Source: Bacteroidota bacterium (GTDB lineage Bacteria > Bacteroidota > Bacteroidia > Cytophagales > Cyclobacteriaceae). Taken from it: a stretch of DNA of 64,000 nt. The notes below the pieces were generated by a model. It was not told where the DNA came from. It worked only from the letters and a program-made list of their open reading frames with translations, and did not search any database. A program made the position numbers and the translations under genes. Shown here piece after piece: positions 26,242 to 37,992 of this stretch; the stretch's first letter is position 1, and the number at the start of each line of letters is the position of its first letter. Where the stretch lies: contig VGMW01000002.1 in assembly GCA_016866235.1 (NCBI GenBank), positions 372,001-436,000 of the forward strand. The letters run 5' to 3'.

Positions 26242-26583
26242 ATGGAAAGAAAGTTCAACAAACAGCCCAAACTCAAGATCCGCAAAGGCGACATGGTTCG
26301 CGTTATTGCCGGAGACGACCGTGGAAAAGAAGGTCGCGTACTTGAGGTTAACCTTGCCAAGAGAAGAATCGTGGTAGAGGGCGTAAACATTATAACCAAG
26401 CACCTGAAGCCTTCAGCTGGCAAGCCAAATGGCGAGCTCAAGAAAACTGAGGCAGGCGTGCACGTAAGCAATCTCGCACTCATCGATCCTGCTTCAGGTA
26501 AAACCACCCGCGTTGGTAGAAAACTTGATGAAAAAGGATCCTTGCAGCGTTATTCAAAGAAAACCGGTGAATTCATAAAATAA
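26242..26583 (+). CDS. rplX: 50S ribosomal protein L24
   Basis: 113 residues from the ATG at 26242 ([19 protein letters not shown]). A start at 26209 would lie inside rplN. The KOW motif [14 protein letters not shown] is clear; L24 begins assembly of the large subunit. Its TAA overlaps the rplE ATG by one base. Confidence 0.97.
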   Translation: MERKFNKQPKLKIRKGDMVRVIAGDDRGKEGRVLEVNLAKRRIVVEGVNIITKHLKPSAGKPNGELKKTEAGVHVSNLALIDPASGKTTRVGRKLDEKGSLQRYSKKTGEFIK

Positions 26584-27134
26584 TGGCGACACCAAGACTT
26601 AAGGACAAGTATCTCAAGGAGATCGTACCTGCTCTGAAGACCAAATTCAAGTATTCGTCGGTCATGCAAGTGCCGCGCATACAAAAGATTTGCATCAACA
26701 AAGGTGTTGGTGCTGCTGTAGCCGATAAGAAAATCGTAGATGTAGCATTGGAAGAAATTTCAAACATCAGCGGTCAGCGCGCAGTATCAACCAAAGCCAA
26801 GAAGGCCATTTCAAACTTCAAACTCCGCGAGAACCTTCCCATTGGTGTTCGTGTAACACTCAGAGGAGAGCGCATGTATGAGTTCCTGGATCGCCTGATG
26901 AACATTGCACTCCCACGCGTTCGCGACTTCCGTGGCGTTAGCGACAAAGGATTTGATGGTCATGGGAATTACACCCTCGGCGTAAAAGAACAAATCATCT
27001 TCCCTGAAATTTCAATTGATAAGGTTACCCGCATTGGTGGAATGGACATTACGTTCGTTACCTCCGCTAAATCCGATGAGGAAAGCTTCGAGCTCCTCAA
27101 GGGACTAGGAATGCCTTTCGTTACAAAAAACTGA
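26583..27134 (+). CDS. rplE: 50S ribosomal protein L5
   Basis: 183 residues, [19 protein letters not shown]; binds 5S rRNA and contacts P-site t[15 protein letters not shown] and [22 protein letters not shown] are the conserved blocks. Coupled to rplX by a one-base overlap; rpsN starts seven bases after. Confidence 0.98.
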   Translation: MATPRLKDKYLKEIVPALKTKFKYSSVMQVPRIQKICINKGVGAAVADKKIVDVALEEISNISGQRAVSTKAKKAISNFKLRENLPIGVRVTLRGERMYEFLDRLMNIALPRVRDFRGVSDKGFDGHGNYTLGVKEQIIFPEISIDKVTRIGGMDITFVTSAKSDEESFELLKGLGMPFVTKN

Positions 27135-27141
27135 TTTCAAC

Positions 27142-27411
27142 ATGGCTAAACTCGCACTCATTACCAGAGACAAAAAGAAGGCAGACTTGGTTGCCCGCTA
27201 TGCAAAAAAGCGTCAGGCCCTCAAGGAAGCAGGCGATTACGCAGCATTAGACAAACTGCCCCGCAGTTCATCTGCTGTACGCATCCGCAAGCGCTGTAAG
27301 CTCACCGGCCGTCCACGCGGTTACATGAGCAAGTTTGGTGTTTGCCGTAACGTATTCCGCCAGATGGCAAGCGACGGAAAAATTCCTGGTCTGACCAAGG
27401 CCAGCTGGTAA
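27142..27411 (+). CDS. rpsN: 30S ribosomal protein S14 (zinc-free form)
   Basis: 89 residues, [20 protein letters not shown]. It is the long, C-minus type: the CxxC...CxxC zinc ribbon of short S14 proteins is absent, with single Cys residues in [12 protein letters not shown] and [10 protein letters not shown]. It ends the first part of the run; a strong promoter follows before rpsH. Confidence 0.97.
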   Translation: MAKLALITRDKKKADLVARYAKKRQALKEAGDYAALDKLPRSSSAVRIRKRCKLTGRPRGYMSKFGVCRNVFRQMASDGKIPGLTKASW

Positions 27412-27413
27412 TA

Positions 27414-27444
27414 TTTGAAGAAGTAGCCTATTTAGATAAATTTG
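27414..27444 (+). promoter_or_regulatory. Internal promoter upstream of rpsH
   Basis: TTTG at 27414-27417, exactly 19 bases, then TAAATTTG at 27437-27444: a full Bacteroidota promoter match just after the rpsN stop codon. It would let the rpsH-to-rplQ half be expressed independently of rplC. Confidence 0.8.
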
Positions 27445-27447
27445 CAG

Positions 27448-27465
27448 CCCTTTTTGAAAAAAGGG
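27448..27465 (+). promoter_or_regulatory. Leader hairpin of rpsH
   Basis: CCCTTTTT (27448-27455) pairs perfectly with AAAAAGGG (27458-27465) over a two-base gap. Together with the following CCTAAAAACG it is almost identical to the rpmB leader. It starts four bases after the -7 box. Confidence 0.5.
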
Positions 27466-27485
27466 CCTAAAAACGAAGAAAACGA

Positions 27486-27890
27486 ATGAAGACGACCGAT
27501 CCAATAGCCGACTACCTAACCAGGGTCAGAAACGCCATAAAGGCCCGCCACCGCATAGTGGAGATCCCTGCCTCCGGCCTCAAAAAGGAAATCACTAAAG
27601 TGCTTTTCGAAAAAGGCTATATCCTTAACTACAAACTTGAGGAACAATCGGCTTCTAAAAAGAACATCAAAATTGCATTGAAGTACAACCCTGATACCAA
27701 AGAGTCGGCGATTACGAAGCTTGTTCGTGTCAGCAGCCCCGGTCTCAGGAAATATGCTTCTTCTGATAAGCTTCCAAAAGTCCTCAATGGACTGGGAATT
27801 GCTATTCTATCTACCTCCAAAGGTGTGATCTCCGACAAGGAGGCAAGAAACATGAATGTGGGTGGAGAAGTATTGTGTTACGTCTATTAA
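27486..27890 (+). CDS. rpsH: 30S ribosomal protein S8
   Basis: 134 residues, [21 protein letters not shown]8 binds the central domain of 16S rRNA and in E. coli represses the spc operon translationally at rplE; here the break and new promoter fall right before rpsH instead. The C-terminal [20 protein letters not shown] is the RNA-binding signature. Confidence 0.98.
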   Translation: MKTTDPIADYLTRVRNAIKARHRIVEIPASGLKKEITKVLFEKGYILNYKLEEQSASKKNIKIALKYNPDTKESAITKLVRVSSPGLRKYASSDKLPKVLNGLGIAILSTSKGVISDKEARNMNVGGEVLCYVY

Positions 27891-27901
27891 TCTGAAAGGT
27901 C

Positions 27902-28459
27902 ATGTCACGAATAGGTAACCTTATTATTAAACTTCCTGCAGGGACAACCTGCGCCTTCAATGCTTCGACCGCTACGGTCTCTGTAAAAGGTGCGAAAGGA
28001 GAATTGCAGCAAGTGTTGAAACCAGGCTTCGACGTAAAAGTCGGAGATGGAACAGTTTCAGTTACTCGTCCATCAGAAGAGAAGCCGGATCGTGCTTTGC
28101 ACGGATTGTACCGCGCGCTGATCGCTAACATGGTTGAAGGCGTTAGCAAAGGTTACAAGCGCGAGCTTGAACTTATTGGTGTAGGTTTTAAAGCTTCTGC
28201 TCAGGCCAACGTGTTGGAATTGAGCTTAGGCTACTCACACAATATCTTTTTCGTAGTGCCTAAGGAATTGAAACTTCAGGCGGCACAGGAGAAAGGCTCC
28301 AATCCAATCATCACCCTCGAGGGAATCGACAAGCAGTTGATTGGTCAGGTCGCCTCCAAGATCAAGTCGCTCAGAAAAGTTGAGCCTTACAAAGGAAAAG
28401 GTATTCGTTACGTAGGAGAATTTGTTCGCAGAAAGGCCGGAAAGGCAGCTGCTAAATAA
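27902..28459 (+). CDS. rplF: 50S ribosomal protein L6
   Basis: 185 residues, [16 protein letters not shown], two repeated RNA-binding folds; the second holds [25 protein letters not shown]. Sits near the sarcin-ricin loop. Eleven bases after rpsH, eight before rplR. Confidence 0.98.
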   Translation: MSRIGNLIIKLPAGTTCAFNASTATVSVKGAKGELQQVLKPGFDVKVGDGTVSVTRPSEEKPDRALHGLYRALIANMVEGVSKGYKRELELIGVGFKASAQANVLELSLGYSHNIFFVVPKELKLQAAQEKGSNPIITLEGIDKQLIGQVASKIKSLRKVEPYKGKGIRYVGEFVRRKAGKAAAK

Positions 28460-28467
28460 TTGATAAT

Positions 28468-28812
28468 ATGTCCAAGCTAGAGAGAAAGACAAGAATCAAA
28501 TTGGGGATCCGGAAAAAGGTTCAAGGAACGCCGGGCCGCCCCAGATTAACCGTGTTCAGAAGCAACCGCGGCATTTATGCCCAGGTGATCGACGACACCA
28601 AAGGACACACCATCGTCCATGCCTCCTCCATGGAGTTGGAAAAAAAAGGCAAACTCAATGTTGAGATTTCCAAAGCGGTCGGCAAAAAAGTTGCTGAACG
28701 TGCTAAGGACGCAGGCGTGGAAAGTATTGTATTTGACCGCAGTGGTTATTTGTATCACGGAAATGTTAAAGCGCTCGCAGAGGGTGCACGCGAAGGCGGT
28801 TTAAACTTCTAA
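28468..28812 (+). CDS. rplR: 50S ribosomal protein L18
   Basis: 114 residues, [20 protein letters not shown]; binds 5S rRNA with L5 and L25. [20 protein letters not shown] and the end [20 protein letters not shown] are typical. rpsE follows after three bases. Confidence 0.98.
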   Translation: MSKLERKTRIKLGIRKKVQGTPGRPRLTVFRSNRGIYAQVIDDTKGHTIVHASSMELEKKGKLNVEISKAVGKKVAERAKDAGVESIVFDRSGYLYHGNVKALAEGAREGGLNF

Positions 28813-28815
28813 GGC

Positions 28816-29334
28816 ATGACACAAACCAATATCAGTTCAGTTAAAGTCAGCGAGATTGATCTCAAGGACAGGGTCGTTGCCATCCAGCGTGTTGCGAAGG
28901 TGGTAAAAGGCGGTCGTCGTTTCAGTTTTGCTGCCATTGTCGTAGTAGGTGATGGAAACGGTGTGGTAGGCTATGGCCTTGGTAAGGCAAACGAGGTTAC
29001 CGACGCCATTACTAAAGGTATTGACGATGCTAAAAAGCACTTGGTGAAAGTGCCGATCATCAAAGGAACTGTTCCCCACGAATCGATTGGAAAATTTGGT
29101 GGTGGTCTCGTTCTTCTTAAGCCCGCTTCTCCTGGAACAGGTGTTATAGCAGGTGGTGCGATGCGCGCCGTATTGGAAAGTGCAGGAGTACACAATGTAT
29201 TGGCAAAGTCTAAAGGTTCGTCCAACCCGCACAACGTGGTGAAAGCAACCTTCAAGGCACTTACCAGCATGAGAGATCCATACACGATCGCACGTAACCG
29301 CGGAGTAGAATTGTCTAAAGTGTTTAAAGGTTAA
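28816..29334 (+). CDS. rpsE: 30S ribosomal protein S5
   Basis: 172 residues. S5 monitors decoding and forms the mRNA entry pore with S3 and S4. The double-stranded-RNA-type motif [20 protein letters not shown] and [16 protein letters not shown] are conserved. rpmD follows after three bases. Confidence 0.98.
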   Translation: MTQTNISSVKVSEIDLKDRVVAIQRVAKVVKGGRRFSFAAIVVVGDGNGVVGYGLGKANEVTDAITKGIDDAKKHLVKVPIIKGTVPHESIGKFGGGLVLLKPASPGTGVIAGGAMRAVLESAGVHNVLAKSKGSSNPHNVVKATFKALTSMRDPYTIARNRGVELSKVFKG

Positions 29335-29337
29335 ATC

Positions 29338-29517
29338 ATGGCTAAAGTCAGGATAACTCAGATCAGAAGCACCATTAAAAGACCGCACACCCAGTTGCTG
29401 ACCATTCAGTCGCTCGGTTTGGGTAAGCTTCATGCCTCCGTTGAAGTGGAGTACACACCTCAGATCAAAGGCATGGTCAGAAAAGTTAATCACTTAGTAC
29501 AGGTTACTGAACTCTGA
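29338..29517 (+). CDS. rpmD: 50S ribosomal protein L30
   Basis: 59 residues: MAKVRITQIRSTIKRPHTQL, then LTIQSLGLGKLHASVEV and the end LVQVTEL. Small ferredoxin-like protein of the large subunit, usual length, in its standard place between rpsE and rplO. ATG at 29338, TGA at 29515-29517. Confidence 0.97.
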   Translation: MAKVRITQIRSTIKRPHTQLLTIQSLGLGKLHASVEVEYTPQIKGMVRKVNHLVQVTEL

Positions 29518-29549
29518 ACCAGCCAGGGCAAAAAGATAAAATACGCATC

Positions 29550-29996
29550 ATGAAACTTCATCAACTCAGACCGGCTAAAGGTTCGGTAAGAAAAAATAAG
29601 AGGCTCGGTCGCGGACAGGGTTCTGGCGGTTCAACTGCAGGCCGTGGACATAAAGGTGCCCAGTCACGCTCAGGCTACCATAAGAAAATTGGTTTTGAAG
29701 GTGGTCAGATGCCCCTTCAGCGCCGTACCCCAAAGTTTGGTTTCAAAAACAACAATAAAATTTACTACAAGCCTGTCAACCTCGACTTGCTTGAAGAATT
29801 GGCGAAGAAAACAGGCTCTGGCACCATCAGTCTCGATGTATTCCGCAAAAACGGATTGATCGGCAAGACCGATAAAATTAAATTATTGGGTCGCGGGGAG
29901 TTGAAATCAAAAATCACGGTAGAAGCCCACGCGTTTTCTGAAAAGGCTTCTAAAGCAATTGAACAAGCAGGCGGAACTGTAACCAAGTTGGCGTAA
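29550..29996 (+). CDS. rplO: 50S ribosomal protein L15
   Basis: 148 residues, MKLHQLRPAKGSVRKNKRLG, with the Gly-rich GQGSGGSTAGRGHKGAQSR arm and the C-terminal VEAHAFSEKASKAIEQAGG. Late assembly protein. Its stop overlaps the secY ATG by one base, a common coupling. Confidence 0.98.
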   Translation: MKLHQLRPAKGSVRKNKRLGRGQGSGGSTAGRGHKGAQSRSGYHKKIGFEGGQMPLQRRTPKFGFKNNNKIYYKPVNLDLLEELAKKTGSGTISLDVFRKNGLIGKTDKIKLLGRGELKSKITVEAHAFSEKASKAIEQAGGTVTKLA

Positions 29997-31312
29997 TGAA
30001 GAGGTTCTGGACAACCATAGTGAACATTTTTTCCATTGAGGATCTCAGGATCAAAATCCTGAATACCCTTGGCTTCCTGGTTATGTTCAGATTCGGATCC
30101 TACGTGGTACTTCCGGGCATTGACCCTAACCGTCTGACGGGAGTCGACGGCGGTGGTTTCTTCGACCTGATCAACAATTTCCTCGGCGGAGCATGGAACA
30201 GAGCTTCGATTTTCGCGCTGGGCATTATGCCCTACATTTCAGCATCCATCGTTGTTCAGCTGCTCACAGTAGCCGTACCCCATTTTGCCAAAATGCAAAA
30301 GGAGGGTGAAAGTGGCCGTAAGAAGCTTAATCAGTTCACGCGCGTGTTGACCATTTTCATCACCGCCGCACAGTCTTACGCATATTTGCGCACAACGATC
30401 AATGCAGAAGCCATCACCAATCCTGGCCTCTGGTCTTTCACCATTCCAGCGATCGTAATCATCGTCTCCGGTACCATGTTTTGTATGTGGTTGGGTGAGC
30501 GGATCACCGATAAGGGCATTGGAAATGGCATCAGCATGCTCATCATGATTGGTATCGTGTCACGTTTTCCGCTGGCCATTTTCCAGGAAATGGACTCCAA
30601 AGGATTGCCAGGCGCACTGATCTTCATCATTGAAATTTTAGCGCTCTTCTTTGTGGTTGTTGGTGTAATTGCATTAACCCAGGCGGTTCGCCGCATTCCG
30701 GTTCAATACGCCAAACAGGTGGTGGGCAATAAACTTTACGGTGGCAAAAGAGATTTCATTCCGCTGAAACTGAATTCAGCAGGGGTAATGCCGATCATCT
30801 TTGCTCAGGCACTCATGTTCATTCCTCCGATGGTGGCGAATGTGTTCCGCGATTCAGATGTCGCGGCATACATAGGTTCAACCATTGGTGACTTCACCAG
30901 CTGGCAATACAATGTATTGTTTGCCGTGCTGATTTTGCTCTTTACATTCTTTTATACTGCCATCACCGTTCCGTCGAACGATATGGCCGATAACCTGAAA
31001 AGAAACGGTGGTTTTATTCCGGGCATTAAGCCAGGAAAACCAACCGCCGAATTTATAGATACTGTTCTCTCTAGGATCACGCTTCCCGGAGCATTGTTTT
31101 TGGCCGCCATCGCTATTCTGCCTGCCTTCGCAGTCAGAGCAGGGATTACCCAAAACTTCGCTCAGTTTTATGGCGGTACCTCTCTGTTGATCATGGTCGG
31201 GGTAATTCTCGATACGCTTCAGCAGATTGAAAGTCACCTGCTCATGAGACATTACGAAGGCATGATGAAGAGTGGAAGGGTAAAAGGACGTTCTCAGTTT
31301 GCTGCAGCTTAA
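29996..31312 (+). CDS. secY: Protein translocase channel subunit SecY
   Basis: 438 residues with ten membrane segments; the translocation pore partnering SecA and SecE. The plug and gate regions (GIMPYISASIVVQLL, NGISMLIMIGI) and the cytosolic loop RRIPVQYAKQVVGNK that contacts ribosome and SecA are clear. One-base overlap with rplO; map starts six bases later. The adk gene often found here in other phyla is absent. Confidence 0.98.
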   Translation: MKRFWTTIVNIFSIEDLRIKILNTLGFLVMFRFGSYVVLPGIDPNRLTGVDGGGFFDLINNFLGGAWNRASIFALGIMPYISASIVVQLLTVAVPHFAKMQKEGESGRKKLNQFTRVLTIFITAAQSYAYLRTTINAEAITNPGLWSFTIPAIVIIVSGTMFCMWLGERITDKGIGNGISMLIMIGIVSRFPLAIFQEMDSKGLPGALIFIIEILALFFVVVGVIALTQAVRRIPVQYAKQVVGNKLYGGKRDFIPLKLNSAGVMPIIFAQALMFIPPMVANVFRDSDVAAYIGSTIGDFTSWQYNVLFAVLILLFTFFYTAITVPSNDMADNLKRNGGFIPGIKPGKPTAEFIDTVLSRITLPGALFLAAIAILPAFAVRAGITQNFAQFYGGTSLLIMVGVILDTLQQIESHLLMRHYEGMMKSGRVKGRSQFAAA

Positions 31313-31318
31313 AGGCTG

Positions 31319-32113
31319 ATGGTACACCTGAAGACAGCCGAGGAGTTACGGCTGATCCGACTAAGCGCCGATCTGTTGGGTAAAACCCATGGAGAGATCG
31401 CCAAAGCGGTGAAGCCAGGAATCAAAACTTCTCAGCTCGACAGGCTTGCCGAATCGTTCATCCGGGATCATGGAGGAAAACCTTCCTTCAAAAATTACCG
31501 GGGATTTCCTGCAACACTTTGCATCTCAGTAAATGAGGTAGTGGTGCACGGATTTCCAGGAAACTATGAACTCAGGGAAGGTGATGTGCTGGCGGTGGAT
31601 TGCGGAGTGGAGCTTGAGGGCTACCACAGCGATTCAGCCTACACCTATCCGCTGCCTGGGGTGGCGCAGGAGACAATGGATCTTCTGCAACGAACCTACG
31701 ATTCACTCCTTATCGGAATTGAAACCGCTAAGGCTGGCAACCGAACAGGTGACATTGGTTACGCAATTCAGACTTATGTTGAGTCTTTCGGATACGGAGT
31801 GGTGAGAGAATTGGTGGGGCATGGCGTAGGAAAGAATCTGCACGAGGAACCTGAAGTACCCAACTTTGGAAAAAGAGGTACAGGTACCAAGTTGGTTCCT
31901 GGAATGGTCTTCGCGATAGAACCGATGATCAACCTGGGGACAAAGAAAGTGGTGCAAGAGCGTGACGGATGGACCATCAGAACCCAGGACCGCAAACCTT
32001 CTGCTCATTATGAGCACATGGTCGCGATCTTCGAAAGTCATACTGAGGTACTCACGACGCATAAGTATATAGAAGAAAATTATAGTATAAAGTGGCGAAA
32101 CAAAAGTCGATAG
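31319..32113 (+). CDS. map: Methionine aminopeptidase type I
   Basis: 264 residues; removes the initiator Met after deformylation. Metal ligands in the pita-bread fold are visible: [17 protein letters not shown] (two Asp), [12 protein letters not shown] (His), [10 protein letters not shown] (Glu) and EHMVAI (Glu). No N-terminal zinc finger, as expected of type Ia. Its 3' end overlaps the infA GTG start by 22 bases. Confidence 0.97.
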   Translation: MVHLKTAEELRLIRLSADLLGKTHGEIAKAVKPGIKTSQLDRLAESFIRDHGGKPSFKNYRGFPATLCISVNEVVVHGFPGNYELREGDVLAVDCGVELEGYHSDSAYTYPLPGVAQETMDLLQRTYDSLLIGIETAKAGNRTGDIGYAIQTYVESFGYGVVRELVGHGVGKNLHEEPEVPNFGKRGTGTKLVPGMVFAIEPMINLGTKKVVQERDGWTIRTQDRKPSAHYEHMVAIFESHTEVLTTHKYIEENYSIKWRNKSR

Positions 32114-32310
32114 AACAGGACGGTACGATTCTCGAAGCGCTCTCGAACGCAACGTTCAGGGTTCAGCTGGAGAATGGACACGAAGTCCTGGCGCACATAT
32201 CCGGTAAAATGAGGATGCACTACATCCGATTGTTGCCCGGAGATCGTGTAAAACTGGAAATGTCGCCTTATGATTTGACAAAAGGTAGGATAACTTTTAG
32301 ATACAAATAG
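32092..32310 (+). CDS. infA: Translation initiation factor IF-1
   Basis: 72 residues, OB-fold factor binding the A site of the 30S subunit. The start is GTG at 32092, inside the end of map; it gives the family N-terminus [17 protein letters not shown] and no ATG is available. [22 protein letters not shown] and the final GRITFRYK are diagnostic. rpmJ begins two bases after the stop. Confidence 0.97.
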   Translation: MAKQKSIEQDGTILEALSNATFRVQLENGHEVLAHISGKMRMHYIRLLPGDRVKLEMSPYDLTKGRITFRYK

Positions 32311-32312
32311 TT

Positions 32313-32429
32313 ATGAAGGTAAGAGCATCAATAAAGAAACGAAGCGCTGAATGCAAAATCATTCGCCGCAAAGGAAAGTTGTATGTGATCAACAAGAAAA
32401 ACCCACGCTATAAGCAGCGTCAGGGATAA
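32313..32429 (+). CDS. rpmJ: 50S ribosomal protein L36 (zinc-free form)
   Basis: 38 residues, [20 protein letters not shown], ending NPRYKQRQG. The canonical zinc ligands (Cys 11, 14, 27, His 32) are reduced to one Cys, so it is a C-minus variant. Located between infA and rpsM, the normal order. Confidence 0.97.
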   Translation: MKVRASIKKRSAECKIIRRKGKLYVINKKNPRYKQRQG

Positions 32430-32457
32430 TCTATAAACCAAAACAAAGACATTAATT

Positions 32458-32838
32458 ATGGCACGTATTGCAGGTGTTGACATCCCGGATAACAAAAGAG
32501 GAGAGATAGGTCTTACCTACATCTTCGGAATCGGACGCCGGTCTGCGCAAAACATTCTTACCCAGGCAGGCGTAAACCTGGACAAGAAGGTTAAGGACTG
32601 GTCAGACGATGAATCGAATGCTATTCGCGCGATCATCGCTGAACAATTCCGCATCGAAGGTCTCCTCAAGTCAGAGATTCAACTCAGCATCAAGCGCCTG
32701 ATGGACATTGGCTGTTACCGTGGTCTTCGTCACCGCAGGGGACTCCCTGTTCGTGGTCAAACCACCAAGAACAATGCGCGCACCAGAAAAGGTAAGCGTA
32801 AGACTGTGGCCAATAAGAAGAAAGTAACTAAAGGTTAA
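32458..32838 (+). CDS. rpsM: 30S ribosomal protein S13
   Basis: 126 residues, [21 protein letters not shown]13 bridges to the large subunit and contacts P-site tRNA through its tail. The helix-two-turn-helix [18 protein letters not shown] and [20 protein letters not shown] are conserved. Confidence 0.98.
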   Translation: MARIAGVDIPDNKRGEIGLTYIFGIGRRSAQNILTQAGVNLDKKVKDWSDDESNAIRAIIAEQFRIEGLLKSEIQLSIKRLMDIGCYRGLRHRRGLPVRGQTTKNNARTRKGKRKTVANKKKVTKG

Positions 32839-32856
32839 TCATTAAATAACTGAAGA

Positions 32857-33261
32857 ATGGCAACCGCTCCGGTAGAAAAAAAGAAGGACAAGAGTAAAAA
32901 GCGCACGGTAGTAGTAGAAGCTGTTGGTGAAGCGCACATTCAGGCGACCTTTAACAACATTATTGTTTCCATTACCAATTCGACAGGCCAGGTTGTATCC
33001 TGGGCATCTGCCGGAAAAATGGGTTTCAAAGGGTCTAAGAAAAACACTCCATACGCCGCTCAGATGGCGGCTCAGGAATGTGCAACAAAGGCTTTTGAAC
33101 TCGGTATGAGAAAAGTAGAAGTTTTTGTGAAGGGCCCTGGTTCCGGAAGAGAATCTGCCATCAGAACCATTCAGGGTGCCGGCATCGAGGTAACCATGAT
33201 CAGGGACGTTACGCCACTGCCCCACAATGGCTGCCGCCCTCCAAAAAGAAGAAGAATTTAA
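32857..33261 (+). CDS. rpsK: 30S ribosomal protein S11
   Basis: 134 residues with a Lys-rich N-terminal extension ([16 protein letters not shown]), then the core [20 protein letters not shown] and the end [17 protein letters not shown]. Platform protein near the E-site mRNA. Cotranscribed with rpsM and rpsD. Confidence 0.98.
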   Translation: MATAPVEKKKDKSKKRTVVVEAVGEAHIQATFNNIIVSITNSTGQVVSWASAGKMGFKGSKKNTPYAAQMAAQECATKAFELGMRKVEVFVKGPGSGRESAIRTIQGAGIEVTMIRDVTPLPHNGCRPPKRRRI

Positions 33262-33286
33262 TCATTCAAGATAAGTCAACAGGAAC

Positions 33287-33892
33287 ATGGCAAGATATAC
33301 AGGACCAAAAGCAAGAATTTCCCGCAAATTCGGTGAGCCCATTCTGGGTGAAAGCAAGGCTGCTCAAAAGAAAGCCTATCCTCCCGGAATGCACGGAAAA
33401 ACCCGTAAGCGTAAACAATCTGAATACGCTACTCAGCTTGCTGAAAAGCAGAAAGCCAAATTCATCTACGGTGTGCTGGAACGCCAGTTCTCCCACACTT
33501 TCGATAAGGCAACCAGCAAAAAGGGTGTAACCGGTGAGGTTCTCCTTCAGCTTCTGGAGTCACGCCTGGATAATACCGTGTATCGCTTGGGCATTGCACC
33601 GACCCGTCGTGCCGCCCGCCAGCTTGTCATCCACAAACACATTGTGGTTAATGGTGAAATCGTAAACTATCCTTCATTCTCGCTGCGTCCTGGCGATGTG
33701 GTGGGTGTGCGCGAAAAGTCTAAATCACTTGAAACCGTTACCACTAGTCTCTCCCTTCAATCTGCCAAGAAATACAACTGGTTGGAGTGGGATACAAATG
33801 AAATGTCCGGGAAGTTCATTTCTGTGCCCGCCAGAGCAGACATCCCTGAGAACATCAATGAACAGCTCATTGTCGAATTGTATTCTAAGTAA
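33287..33892 (+). CDS. rpsD: 30S ribosomal protein S4 (zinc-free form)
   Basis: 201 residues, [20 protein letters not shown]. Primary 16S rRNA binder. No Cys zinc ribbon at the N-terminus (C-minus type). The S4 RNA-binding domain is [20 protein letters not shown] to [15 protein letters not shown]. In E. coli S4 represses this part of the operon. Confidence 0.98.
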   Translation: MARYTGPKARISRKFGEPILGESKAAQKKAYPPGMHGKTRKRKQSEYATQLAEKQKAKFIYGVLERQFSHTFDKATSKKGVTGEVLLQLLESRLDNTVYRLGIAPTRRAARQLVIHKHIVVNGEIVNYPSFSLRPGDVVGVREKSKSLETVTTSLSLQSAKKYNWLEWDTNEMSGKFISVPARADIPENINEQLIVELYSK

Positions 33893-33911
33893 TCTCTAAA
33901 AATTTAAGACT

Positions 33912-34901
33912 ATGTCAATTTTAGCATTTCAAATGCCTGAAAAGGTGGTCATGGAGAAGTCCGATGATTTCCGCGGATTGTTCACCTTTAAACCACTGGA
34001 GAAAGGTTACGGCGTTACCATCGGAAATGCACTCAGAAGAATATTGCTTTCCTCTTTAGAGGGTTATGCCATCACCGGTATTAAAATCCCGGGTGTGCTT
34101 CATGAATTCTCTACACTGGAAGGTGTGGTGGAGGACGTAGCTGAAATCATTCTGAACCTTAAACAGGTTCGTTTCCGCAAAGTCTCTGAAGCCAATGAAA
34201 CCAAAATCACGGTTTCAGTTAAAAAACAAAAGCAGTTTAAGGCTTCTGACATTGCAAAGGCGACCAGTGCGTTCGAGATCCTCAATCCTGAGCTCGTGAT
34301 CTGTAACCTCGATGATTCAGCGCACTTTGAAATTGAACTTACCGTTGAGAAAGGACGCGGCTATTTGCCCGCCGAGGAAAACAAGCCAAACGAGCAGGTC
34401 TTCGGATTTATTCCGATCGATGCTGTATTCACGCCCATCAAGAACGTTAAGTACAGTGTGGAGAACACCCGCGTGGAACAAAAGACCGACTACGAGAAAC
34501 TTCTGGTCGATATTGAGACCGACGGTTCCATACACCCTGAAAAGGCACTCGAAGGCGCTGCATTTATTCTGATCCAGCATTTCAGACTCTTCTCTGATAA
34601 ATCCATTGAACTGGAGACCGGAAAGGATAGCGAGATCGAACAGGTGGATGAGGAATTACTCCACATGCGTAAGCTGTTGAAAACTTCCCTGCATGATCTG
34701 GATCTTTCTGTTCGTGCATACAACTGCCTGAAGGCTGCCGATGTAAAAACTCTTGGCGACCTCGTGCAGCTTGAAATCTCTGATATGATGAAGTTCAGAA
34801 ACTTCGGAAAGAAGTCACTCGCCGAGCTCGAGCAGCTCGTCGCTGAGAAAGGCCTTACTTTCGGAATGGATCTGGGCAAGTATAAACTCGATGAAGAATA
34901 A
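33912..34901 (+). CDS. rpoA: RNA polymerase alpha subunit
   Basis: 329 residues, full length. The N-terminal assembly domain includes [20 protein letters not shown] and [14 protein letters not shown]; the C-terminal domain from about 250 ([34 protein letters not shown]) binds upstream DNA and activators. A short flexible linker separates them. rplQ begins three bases later. Confidence 0.99.
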   Translation: MSILAFQMPEKVVMEKSDDFRGLFTFKPLEKGYGVTIGNALRRILLSSLEGYAITGIKIPGVLHEFSTLEGVVEDVAEIILNLKQVRFRKVSEANETKITVSVKKQKQFKASDIAKATSAFEILNPELVICNLDDSAHFEIELTVEKGRGYLPAEENKPNEQVFGFIPIDAVFTPIKNVKYSVENTRVEQKTDYEKLLVDIETDGSIHPEKALEGAAFILIQHFRLFSDKSIELETGKDSEIEQVDEELLHMRKLLKTSLHDLDLSVRAYNCLKAADVKTLGDLVQLEISDMMKFRNFGKKSLAELEQLVAEKGLTFGMDLGKYKLDEE

Positions 34902-34904
34902 TTT

Positions 34905-35390
34905 ATGAGGCACGGAAAAAAAATCAACCACCTGGGCAGAAAGACTGCGCATCGTCATGCGCTGATGTCTAATCTTGCTTCGTCGCTGATTCTTAAGAAG
35001 CGCATCACCACCACGGTGGCCAAAGCCAAGGCTTTGAAGAAATATGTAGAGCCACTGCTTACCCGCTCTAAAGACGACACCACCCACTCACGTCGAGTGG
35101 TTATGTCATACCTCCAGAATAAGGAGACGCTTAAGTCCCTGTTCGGAGAGGTTGCAAGCCGCATCGCAGACCGCAAAGGTGGATACACCCGCATCATCAA
35201 ACTGGGCGAAACCCGTTTGGGCGATGGTTCTGAAATGTGTGTGATGGAGCTGGTTGACTTCAACGATGTCTACAAAAAAGACGGTGCTGTGAAGAAGGCC
35301 AAAACAAGACGCTCCAGAAAACCCGCCGGCGCGAAGGCCGAAGCCGCAAAAGGCACTCAAGAGGAAGCGGCTTCAGAGGAAAAAGCCTGA
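34905..35390 (+). CDS. rplQ: 50S ribosomal protein L17
   Basis: 161 residues, starting [20 protein letters not shown]. The conserved L17 domain ends near residue 125; the rest is an Ala/Lys/Glu-rich, low-complexity tail ([20 protein letters not shown]) absent from E. coli L17 but common in Bacteroidota. Last gene of the superoperon, followed by a strong terminator. Confidence 0.98.
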   Translation: MRHGKKINHLGRKTAHRHALMSNLASSLILKKRITTTVAKAKALKKYVEPLLTRSKDDTTHSRRVVMSYLQNKETLKSLFGEVASRIADRKGGYTRIIKLGETRLGDGSEMCVMELVDFNDVYKKDGAVKKAKTRRSRKPAGAKAEAAKGTQEEAASEEKA

Positions 35391-35410
35391 TGCTTACAGA
35401 CAAAATCAAC

Positions 35411-35442
35411 AAAGGACTGAATCTAATTCAGTCCTTTTTTTT
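35411..35442 (+). terminator. Rho-independent terminator after rplQ
   Basis: AAAGGACTGAAT (35411-35422) pairs perfectly with ATTCAGTCCTTT (35426-35437) across CTA and continues into a run of Ts. It ends the 14-kb ribosomal transcript. Confidence 0.92.
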
Positions 35443-35481
35443 GCCCTTTAGGCTGGCCGGTGGATTTATTTGTCCAGGTAA

Positions 35482-35511
35482 TTTGAAAAGAGGAATCACG
35501 GATTAATTTTG
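35482..35511 (+). promoter_or_regulatory. Promoter of carA
   Basis: TTTG at 35482-35485, 18 bases, then TAATTTTG at 35504-35511. The carA ATG follows after 16 bases. Confidence 0.7.
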
Positions 35512-35527
35512 CAAAACTTCTTAAAGC

Positions 35528-37934
<2,407 letters not shown>

Positions 37935-37992
37935 TGGAATTCGGTCCTCGAAGACCGACTTAAGCTGCCTGATTTAAATTAATGCCAAAGGT

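Noticed and set aside
28837-29493. 218-codon minus-strand frame across rpsE and rpmD
   Set aside because: Antisense shadow of two ribosomal genes with no family features.
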